A stretch of DNA of 5,538 nucleotides, taken from the NCBI GenBank assembly GCA_046726955.1, contig JBKPBQ010000320.1, forward strand, positions 1-5,538. Direction: 5' to 3'. The notes under the pieces are model-generated. The model did not search any database. It had not been told where the DNA came from and saw only the letters and a list, made by a program, of their open reading frames with translations. This document shows positions 1-5,538 of this stretch, one piece after another (positions within the stretch are counted from its first letter, which is position 1; each line of letters begins with the position of its first letter). This stretch comes from CAVPGH01 sp046726955 (GTDB taxonomy: Bacteria > Acidobacteriota > Vicinamibacteria > Fen-336). The translations under genes and the position numbers were made by a program.

Positions 1-159
1 CGGCTCGTCCGGGCCGAGGTGCACGCCGAGGAGGTTGAGCATGCGCGAGACGAGCGACGTGCCGCTCCTGTGCATGCCTAGAGTGCACACGACCGCGGCG
101 CGCGGCGGCGCCGCCGCCAGGCGCGCGACCGGCGCTCTCACCTCGCCGTCCAGCGCCAT
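1..159 (-). CDS. Sulfotransferase family protein, N-terminal part (runs off the window)
   Basis: Only the first 53 codons are present. The predicted peptide starts MALDGEVRAPVARL, passes through an Ala/Pro-rich stretch and a hydrophobic strand (AAVVCTL, residues 21-27), then reads GMHRSGTSLVSRML (residues 28-41). G-M-H-R-S-G-T-S is the 5'-phosphosulfate-binding loop of PAPS-dependent sulfotransferases (a P-loop-like turn after the first strand, followed by a helix), and the following LLGVHLGPDEP fits the same family. Such enzymes transfer sulfate from PAPS to hydroxyls or amines of glycans, lipids or small molecules; the substrate cannot be read here because the rest is missing. The ATG at 159-157 overlaps the end of the methyltransferase gene by 22 nt and has no clear Shine-Dalgarno. 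A GTG at 141-139 in the same frame would instead form a GTGA four-base overlap with the methyltransferase stop. Either arrangement suggests translational coupling. The family call rests on one motif but that motif is distinctive. Confidence 0.82.
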   Translation of the reverse strand, partial: MALDGEVRAPVARLAAAPPRAAVVCTLGMHRSGTSLVSRMLNLLGVHLGPDEP

Positions 160-713
160 TGGCTCGTGGACCAGGGTCGGGCCGCGGGGAGCATCTGCTG
201 GACGGCGCTCACCACTTCCGGCCATTTGGCCTCGTCGTAATCGTCACCGGACAGCCAGCCTCCGGCCTTGACCTTGGGCCGCCAGGCCGCGATGTCGGCC
301 TTCACGTGGTCGAGGTCGTGCCGGCCGTCGAGGTGCACCCAGTCGATCGACTCGTCCGCGAAGAAGGTGGACGCGGTGACGGAATCCGCGACGATCAGCG
401 AGACGCTGTCGCCGTAGCCGCACTCGATGATGTTGCGGTGGAGGGTGCCGGCGAAGGTGCCGCCGCCCGCCGCCGCGGCGGCGCCGTGGTAGTCCTTGGC
501 GCGCGGGCCTTCGACCCCGCTGCCCCGGCAGGTGTCGACGCCGATGACGGTGACGCTCTTGCCGCTCAGCTTCACGACCTCGGCCAGCGAGCAGAGGCTG
601 CGGCCGAGGTAGTTCCCGACTTCCAGGAACCGGCTGCCGTCGGGAAACGAGCGCGCCGCCTCCTCCTGCGCGGAGCGCCATTGGAACCAGCCGGGAATGT
701 CGCTCCAGTTCAC
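138..713 (-). CDS. Class I SAM-dependent methyltransferase
   Basis: The protein has 191 residues if it starts at GTG 713, or 206 from an upstream GTG at 758. Counting from 713, the SAM-binding motif I is FLEVGNYLGRS (residues 29-39, pattern E-x-G-x-x-x-G-x-S). The acidic residue after strand 2 is in VIGVDT (Asp 60), a VADS motif follows at about 108-111, and HLDGRHDLDHVKADI (about 127-141) plus GGWLSGDDY (about 151-159) match the Methyltransf_24-like fold in which an Asp/His cluster lies near the active site. The opening NWSDIPGWFQWR also resembles the start of this family, so the 713 start was preferred; it has AGGTAGG nine bases upstream, whereas 758 has no clear ribosome site. The likely reaction is methyl transfer from SAM to an O, N or C acceptor, but the acceptor is not recognisable. 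It lies 79 nt after the phosphotransferase gene and overlaps the sulfotransferase gene, which suggests a joint tailoring role. It is cytoplasmic, with no signal peptide or membrane segment. Confidence 0.88.
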   Translation of the reverse strand: MNWSDIPGWFQWRSAQEEAARSFPDGSRFLEVGNYLGRSLCSLAEVVKLSGKSVTVIGVDTCRGSGVEGPRAKDYHGAAAAAGGGTFAGTLHRNIIECGYGDSVSLIVADSVTASTFFADESIDWVHLDGRHDLDHVKADIAAWRPKVKAGGWLSGDDYDEAKWPEVVSAVQQMLPAARPWSTSQWRWTAR

Positions 714-722
714 GCCGCCACG

Positions 723-729
723 CCTACCT
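723..729 (-). promoter_or_regulatory. Probable ribosome binding site of the methyltransferase gene
   Basis: The minus strand reads AGGTAGG here, nine bases before the GTG at 713-711. It is purine-rich and resembles an imperfect Shine-Dalgarno sequence. It lies inside the longer reading frame that begins at GTG 758, and is the main argument for choosing the shorter start. The surrounding gap (714-792) between the phosphotransferase stop and this start shows no clear promoter or terminator hairpin. Confidence 0.45.
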
Positions 730-792
730 GGATCCGTGCACGAGGTGACGGAGGCCACGCTCGGTCCGCCGACTCTACCACGCCGGGACGCC

Positions 793-3207
793 TCACCGCA
801 GGGGCTCGACGAGGCCCGTCCGGCCGTCGACGCGCACGCGCTCGCCGTCTCGCAGGCGGCTCGTGGCGGCCGCGACGCCGAAGACGGCGGGAATGCCGAG
901 CTCCCGCGCCACCACCGCCGCGTGGCAGAGCGTGCCGCCGACCTCCATCACCACCGCCGCCGCCCGGGGGAAGAGCGGCGTCCAGCCCGGATCGGCGAGC
1001 GTCACCACGATCACATCGCCGTCGTTCATCGCCCGCGGATCGGGCTCGCGCAGGACGCGGACCGGTCCCGTGGCCTCCCCCGCCGAGACTCCCTCGCCGC
1101 GCAGTGACCCGTCCGCGCGAGCCGCCTCTTCTTCCTCGACGACGGGCACGCCGTCCGACCTCACGAAGTGCGGGGCGGGCAGCAGGCGGAAGCGCTCGTG
1201 CCGGCGCCGGCGGTCGGTGATCGAGGCCGCGAGGCCCGAGGGTGCGGCCGATCCCCGGACGAGCTCCCGCAGCTCGGCCCATTCGAGAAAGAAGACGTCC
1301 TCGGCGCGTCCGACGACACCGCGCGAGACGAGACGCCGGCCGAGCTCGAGCGCCGCCCCTCGAATGCGCTCGAACGCCACCATCGCGTAATGCTTGGGCG
1401 CCTCGCGCAGCGGCATGTAGCGCGCGACGAGGACGGCGAGCCGGCGCAGCACCGGCCGCCGCCAGGGCGGGGCGTCCGCGAGGGCCGCATTGATCGCGCG
1501 GCGACGCTCTTCCGCCTGTCGGGCCAATCGGTCGGTGGCGCGCTCTCCGGCCGGGGAGTCCAGCGACACCCGCACGAGCTCGACGATCGGCCGCGGATCC
1601 TCGCGCCAGCGGACGGCCGTGAGGTCGAACTCGCGCGGGCAGCGCTGGCCGTTGCGGTCGAGGAACGCCTCGAGCCGCGCCCGCCAGCCGGGGTCTTCCG
1701 CGAACCCCGCGCCCAGGGGCCGCGCCGCCGCCACGAGCTCGTCGATGCCGAGCGCGATCTCGGTCGTGGGGTTTCCGGCGAGGCCGGAGAACAGGCGCGC
1801 CCGCGCTTCGGGATGCGCGCGAAAGGCGAAGTCGGCGAGCGTCGCCACCAGGAAGGCCACGACGATCGCGTTCTGCGCCGCCCGCAGGCTCTCCATCTCG
1901 CGCGCCTCGAGGAGGCGCAGCTCCGAGAAGAGCGCCTCCTCGCCGAGCTCCGCGAGCGGGGGCCGTCGCCGGACGGCGGCCGCTCCCTCGCGCAGGTCCG
2001 CGACGACGCGCTCCGGGTCGAGGACGCGCAAACCCCGTGTGGACATCACGAAGTTGTGTCCGAGGCCGCGCAGCAGCGCGCGCCGGGCACCCACGACCCG
2101 CCGCGGCGCGAGGACACCGGCGCCGCGAAGACGCCCGGCGATCTCCGCCGCCTTGGCGTCGATGCGCCGGAGAGCGCCTCGCCGGAACAGCCCGCCCATC
2201 CACGACGCCTCCAGCCCGTTCATGTTCCAGTAGAGCCGTCCCTGCACGAGATCGACCGGCATGAGCCTGGCAAAGACCGGCGAGCTGGGAGGAACGCCGA
2301 TGAGCGGCTCGAGCGCGGCGGGAAGGATGGATTCGCGCCACACGCCCCACGCGAGGGGCGTGATCGGATCCGGCATCGTCTCGCGGACGTTCCAATTCCC
2401 CCACACCGTGACCGGACCGTCGTCCACACCCTCCGCGAAGCGCACGACCTCGAGCGCGGGAGCGGGCACGCGCGCGGTGACCGGGCGCGCCTGGAGCCAG
2501 AGGACCTTCCCCGCGGTGGAGATCGCCCACTCGAGGTCGAGAGGCTCGCCCCAACGTTCGGCGAGCGCGCGGGCGGCCCCCGCGAGCGCAGTGGCCTGCT
2601 CGGCGCCGAGACCCGACGAGGGGCCGGAGCCGTGCGCTTCCATCGTCCCCAGCCCGGTGCGATAGACGCGCCAACGCTCGGGCTCGGCGCGCCCCGAGAC
2701 GAGCGCGTCTCCCGCGCCGCGCACCGCCTCGAGGACGAGCGCTCCGTCGCGGCCCGCGGGATCGACGGTGAAGCAGACGCCGGCGAGCCGGGCCTCGACC
2801 TCCTGCTGCACGACGAGGCCGACGGGACGCGGCCCGCCGGCATAGGCGCGCACGCGCTCGCTCGCGCCGGAGGCGATGCAGCGGGCCGCCGCGTCGAGCG
2901 CTTCGCCGACCGTGCTGACACCGAGTACGGTCTCGTAGAGGCCCGCGAACGAGCGATCGGGCGAGTCCTCCCCCGGCGCCGACGAGCGCACGGCCAGCTT
3001 CCCGTCGCGGAGAAGAAGCGCTACGCGCCGCTCGAGCTCGAGACGGGCGCCCTCCGGCCACTGCGCGGGCGGTAGGCTCGTCGCCTCGACGGCGAATCCC
3101 GGGGGGACGAGCGCATCCGCGGCGACGAGGCGGCCGAGGCCGACGGCCTTCCCGCCGACGGTCGGCTCCAGGGCAGGCTCGACCTCGGCGAGGTCGAAGA
3201 ACCGCAG
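793..3207 (-). CDS. PEP synthase/PPDK-like ATP-dependent phosphotransferase, rifampin phosphotransferase-like architecture
   Basis: The protein has about 804 residues if it starts at CTG 3207 (no ATG, GTG or TTG exists in frame before GTG 2991). Counting from 3207, the N-terminal ATP-grasp domain shows RFFDLAEVE, the GGKAVGLG motif (about 23-30), VRSSAPGEDSPDRSFAGLYET split over about 73-93, GVCFTVDP (about 143-150), and LDLEWA...LWLQARPVT (about 223-244). A central region of about 400 residues begins with WGNWNVRETMPDPITPL and ends with REAPKHYAMVAFERIRG and EDVFFLEWAEL, as in rifampin phosphotransferase-like proteins. The C-terminal swivelling domain carries the phospho-acceptor His in GGTLCHAAVVARELGIPAVFG (His about 762) and the protein ends at GLVEPLR. 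The PEP/pyruvate-binding barrel of true PEP synthase and PPDK is absent. By family analogy it would split ATP to AMP and phosphate through a phospho-His and phosphorylate a substrate held by the central domain; that substrate is unknown. It starts 24 nt after the EAL gene stop, in the same frame. The family is firm; the start and exact function are not. Confidence 0.85.
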   Translation of the reverse strand: MRFFDLAEVEPALEPTVGGKAVGLGRLVAADALVPPGFAVEATSLPPAQWPEGARLELERRVALLLRDGKLAVRSSAPGEDSPDRSFAGLYETVLGVSTVGEALDAAARCIASGASERVRAYAGGPRPVGLVVQQEVEARLAGVCFTVDPAGRDGALVLEAVRGAGDALVSGRAEPERWRVYRTGLGTMEAHGSGPSSGLGAEQATALAGAARALAERWGEPLDLEWAISTAGKVLWLQARPVTARVPAPALEVVRFAEGVDDGPVTVWGNWNVRETMPDPITPLAWGVWRESILPAALEPLIGVPPSSPVFARLMPVDLVQGRLYWNMNGLEASWMGGLFRRGALRRIDAKAAEIAGRLRGAGVLAPRRVVGARRALLRGLGHNFVMSTRGLRVLDPERVVADLREGAAAVRRRPPLAELGEEALFSELRLLEAREMESLRAAQNAIVVAFLVATLADFAFRAHPEARARLFSGLAGNPTTEIALGIDELVAAARPLGAGFAEDPGWRARLEAFLDRNGQRCPREFDLTAVRWREDPRPIVELVRVSLDSPAGERATDRLARQAEERRRAINAALADAPPWRRPVLRRLAVLVARYMPLREAPKHYAMVAFERIRGAALELGRRLVSRGVVGRAEDVFFLEWAELRELVRGSAAPSGLAASITDRRRRHERFRLLPAPHFVRSDGVPVVEEEEAARADGSLRGEGVSAGEATGPVRVLREPDPRAMNDGDVIVVTLADPGWTPLFPRAAAVVMEVGGTLCHAAVVARELGIPAVFGVAAATSRLRDGERVRVDGRTGLVEPLR

Positions 3208-3231
3208 ACCACGCTCGGCCGCGGCGGACGT

Positions 3232-5538
3232 CTAGGCCTTCCCGAGGAAGGCCGCGACCTCCGCCGGCTCGAGCGGCCGGCTGAAGAGGTATCCCTGGAA
3301 CGCGGTGCAGCCGCGCGACTCCAGGAAGGCGCGCTGGGCCTCGGTCTCGACGCCCTCCGCCACCACCTCGAGGCCGAGACTGCCCGCGAGGGCGAGGATC
3401 GCCTGGACGATCGAGACGCTCTCCGCGTCTCCCGGAAGCCCCCGCACGAACGTCCGGTCCACCTTCACGCCGTGGAAGCCGAAGCGGGCGAGGTAGCTCA
3501 GCGACGAGTAGCCGGAGCCGAAGTCGTCGAGCGTGAGGTGCACGCCCAGGCTGCGCAGGCGGCCCAGCCGCTCCTGCACGTCCGCCACGTCGCTCATCAC
3601 GACCATCTCGGTGACCTCGAATTCCAGCCGGCGTGGGCTCAGCCCGCTGTCGGCGAGCGCGAGCTCCACGTCCTCCACGAGGTCGGGCTGCAGGAACTGC
3701 TTGGCCGAGAAGTTCACGGCCACCCGCACGTCGGGATGGGGCAGCGACTGGGCGAAGCGGCAGGCGGTGCGCAAGACCCAGGCGCCCATGGGGAGGATGA
3801 GCCCGCCCTCCTCCGCGCCTTGAATGAACTCGCCGGGCGCGATGAGGCCCCTCTCCGGATGCCGCCAGCGGATGAGCGCTTCCAGGCTCGGCCGTCCGCC
3901 CTTCCGGAAGACGGGCTGGTAGTGCAGCTCGAACTCGCCGCGCTCGAGCGCCCGGCGCAGGCTTCCCTGGAGGGCCATGCGCTCGCGGGCGCGCTCGCTC
4001 ATGGCCACCGTGAAGAACCGGTACGTGCTCTTGCCCTCCTGCTTTGCCCGGTACATCGCGAGGTCGGCGTGGCGCAGCAGGGTCTCGCCCTCCGTCCCGT
4101 CCTCGGGATGGACGCTCACCCCGATGCTCGCGCTCATGGGCACGTCGCGCTCGTTCAGGTGGAAGGAGCGTGAGAGCGCGTCGAGGACGCCCTGGGCCAC
4201 GAGCGAGGCGTCGTCAGGACGCGCGAGGTCCTGCACGAGGATCGTGAACTCGTCGCCGCCTATGCGCGCAACGACGTCGGACTTCCGCGTGCAGCCGCGC
4301 AGCCGCTCCGCGACCATTCGGAGCATGAGGTCGCCCGCGGCGTGACCGAGCGTGTCGTTGACCGCCTTGAAGCCGTCCAGGTCCACGAACACCAGAGCGA
4401 GCCGCGACCGCCTCCGCTCCGCCCGCAGCAGCGCCTGGCCGAGCGTCTCCAGGAAGAATGCCCGGTTGGGCAGGCCGGTGAGGCTGTCGTAGCGGGCGAG
4501 GAGTTTCAGCTCGTCCTCCGCCTGGTGCAGCTCGGCGAGGCGGCGGTCGAGGTCCTCGTTCACCCGGCGCAGCGCCTCCTCCGCCGCCTGCTGGGCGGTC
4601 ACGTCCACCAGGATCCCGTTCCAGACCGTCGAGCCGTCGGGGCTGCGAAAAGGGACGGCCTGCCCGCGGATCCACTTCCGCCGTCCCTCGCTCGTGCGCA
4701 CCTCGAACGCGTGGTCCCAGGGCACGAGGCCGGAGGCGGAGGCGGAGATCGAGGCGCGAACGCCCGCGCGGTGCTCCGCGGCCACGAGGTCCCAGGTGAC
4801 CTCGGGATCCTTGAGCCGCTCCGGCTCGAGCCCGAGGAGGTCGAGCGCACCCCGGCTCATGAACGGGAAGCTCTCGCGGCCGTCCGCCCCCAGCCGGTAC
4901 TGGTAGACGGCGCCGGGGATGGCGTCGGCGATGCGGGAGATGCGCGCCTCGCTCTCGCGAAGCGCCTCCTCCACGCGCTGCCGCTCGAGGAAGAGCCCGA
5001 TCTGGCCGGAGAGCTCGACGAGGGTGAGGAGCGTGCTCTCGTCGAGGGCGCGGGGGCCGCGGCTGCCGAGCTCGAGGACGCCCGCGGCGCGCGCGCCCAC
5101 GCGGATGGGGACGGCGACCGTCGTCCCTCCCCGCGCGCCCGCTTCCACCCACGCCGGCTCGCCGGTGGCGAGGGCGCGTCCAGGAATCCCCTCGTCGGGG
5201 CGCACCTCGTCGCCGCCGGTGAGGAAGGGCGGAAGGCCGCCGCTCGCCGCCCAGGAGGCGACACGCCGCAGGCTCGCGCCTTCGAGGAGGCGCAGCGCAC
5301 CTTCGTCCCAGAGCATCCCTCCCACGATCACGGCGAGGAGCCGAGGCGCGGCCTCCGTGATCGTCGACATCTCGACGAGCGTGCGCGTCGTCTCGTGGCG
5401 CGCCGCGGCCAGCCGCTCGGCGTCCTTATCCGACGTGAGGTCGCGCAGGAAGGCGCTCAGCAGTACCTTCCCCTTCACCCAGGCGGGGAAGACCGCGACC
5501 TCCACCGGGAAGATCGTGCCGTCCGCGCGCATGGCTTC
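3232..5538 (-). CDS. PAS-GAF-PAS-GGDEF-EAL cyclic-di-GMP signalling protein (5' end outside the window)
   Basis: The frame is open to the window edge; the ATG at 5532 is internal, since RADGTIFPVEV...SAFLRDLT is the end of a PAS/PAC domain. Counting that Met as residue 1: PAS end 1-35, GAF about 45-185, second PAS about 190-315, short coiled coil about 313-345, GGDEF about 345-508, EAL about 520-766. The GGDEF domain has DSLTGLPNR, DLDGFKAVNDTLGH and RIGGDEF (425-429), with an RKSD inhibitory site (416-419) exactly five residues ahead, so a product-inhibited diguanylate cyclase is expected. The EAL domain keeps EAL (551-553), Asn607, EVTE (Glu642), DDFG (669-672), KVD (Lys690), EGVET (726-730) and Gln746, so phosphodiesterase activity is also expected. 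No transmembrane segment is visible in this part. It would make and break cyclic-di-GMP in response to signals sensed by PAS/GAF. It ends with TAG at 3234-3232, just before the phosphotransferase frame, and is the first gene of the apparent operon seen here. Confidence 0.96.
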   Translation of the reverse strand, partial: EAMRADGTIFPVEVAVFPAWVKGKVLLSAFLRDLTSDKDAERLAAARHETTRTLVEMSTITEAAPRLLAVIVGGMLWDEGALRLLEGASLRRVASWAASGGLPPFLTGGDEVRPDEGIPGRALATGEPAWVEAGARGGTTVAVPIRVGARAAGVLELGSRGPRALDESTLLTLVELSGQIGLFLERQRVEEALRESEARISRIADAIPGAVYQYRLGADGRESFPFMSRGALDLLGLEPERLKDPEVTWDLVAAEHRAGVRASISASASGLVPWDHAFEVRTSEGRRKWIRGQAVPFRSPDGSTVWNGILVDVTAQQAAEEALRRVNEDLDRRLAELHQAEDELKLLARYDSLTGLPNRAFFLETLGQALLRAERRRSRLALVFVDLDGFKAVNDTLGHAAGDLMLRMVAERLRGCTRKSDVVARIGGDEFTILVQDLARPDDASLVAQGVLDALSRSFHLNERDVPMSASIGVSVHPEDGTEGETLLRHADLAMYRAKQEGKSTYRFFTVAMSERARERMALQGSLRRALERGEFELHYQPVFRKGGRPSLEALIRWRHPERGLIAPGEFIQGAEEGGLILPMGAWVLRTACRFAQSLPHPDVRVAVNFSAKQFLQPDLVEDVELALADSGLSPRRLEFEVTEMVVMSDVADVQERLGRLRSLGVHLTLDDFGSGYSSLSYLARFGFHGVKVDRTFVRGLPGDAESVSIVQAILALAGSLGLEVVAEGVETEAQRAFLESRGCTAFQGYLFSRPLEPAEVAAFLGKA

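Noticed and set aside
102..117. A perfect 16-bp GC palindrome that could form a hairpin.
   Set aside because: It lies in the Ala/Pro-rich codons near the start of the sulfotransferase gene, has no loop and no T-run, and such GGC/GCC palindromes are expected by composition.
714..792. Possible promoter or terminator between the phosphotransferase and methyltransferase genes.
   Set aside because: No stem-loop with a T-run and no recognisable -35/-10 pair was found; co-transcription is simpler.
159..1220. A 353-codon plus-strand open frame spanning the methyltransferase gene and the gap after the phosphotransferase.
   Set aside because: It is antisense to a recognised methyltransferase, becomes Arg/Pro-rich in its second half, and carries no motif.
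710..3061. A 783-codon open frame on the minus strand, offset from the phosphotransferase frame.
   Set aside because: Its translation is a low-complexity Arg/Ala/Gly-rich string with no motif, and it overlaps a frame full of conserved ATP-grasp and His-domain motifs. It is an effect of high GC content.
1168..3075. A 635-codon open frame on the plus strand, antisense to the phosphotransferase gene.
   Set aside because: Stop codons are rare in antisense frames of GC-rich genes. The translation is charged and irregular, without recognisable domains or a convincing ribosome binding site.
3021..3212. A small minus-strand frame starting with GTG at 3212, right after the EAL gene.
   Set aside because: Its Ser/Arg-rich product shows no motif, while the neighbouring frame encodes the conserved N-terminus of the phosphotransferase. 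Its GTG matters only as a possible start if a base is missing.
3472..4173. A 233-codon plus-strand open frame antisense to the GGDEF/EAL region.
   Set aside because: The translation is rich in Ala, Glu and His as expected from reverse reading of a GC-rich gene; the opposite strand encodes unmistakable EAL and GGDEF motifs.

Overview
The window is a very GC-rich stretch (roughly 70% by eye) of bacterial DNA in which every supported gene is on the minus strand, so transcription runs from high to low coordinates. GC-rich third codon positions, GTG starts and tight packing suggest a high-GC bacterium such as a myxobacterium-like, acidobacterial, rokubacterial or actinobacterial lineage. The sequence alone does not decide between these. 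No RNA gene, mobile element, CRISPR array or convincing terminator was seen, and there is no gene-free stretch longer than 300 bases.

In transcriptional order there are four genes. (1) The 3' part of a cyclic-di-GMP signalling protein (5538 to 3232; start outside the window), with PAS end - GAF - PAS - GGDEF - EAL architecture and intact catalytic motifs in both output domains. (2) A PEP-synthase/PPDK-like phosphotransferase (about 3207 to 793) with an N-terminal ATP-grasp domain, a large central region and a C-terminal phospho-histidine domain, but no PEP/pyruvate-binding barrel. This is the layout of rifampin phosphotransferase-like enzymes. (3) A small class I SAM-dependent methyltransferase (713 to 138). 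(4) The first 53 codons of a sulfotransferase-family protein (159 to 1, running off the window), recognised from its PAPS-binding loop. Spacings are 24 nt, about 79 nt (34 nt with the longer methyltransferase start) and a 22-nt (or 4-nt) overlap, which fits one operon.

The methyltransferase/sulfotransferase pair looks like a tailoring module that decorates a surface glycan, lipid or small molecule. The ATP-dependent phosphotransferase could act in the same route, and the c-di-GMP protein could be a regulator of it. This is inference from proximity only.

The most unusual point is at the junction of genes 1 and 2. The conserved N-terminus of the phosphotransferase (glycine/lysine ATP-binding motif included) lies in an open frame that begins directly after the TAG of the EAL gene and contains no ATG, GTG or TTG until codon 2991, which is already past that motif. 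Either a non-standard CTG start is used, or a base is missing, or the TAG is read through in the same frame.
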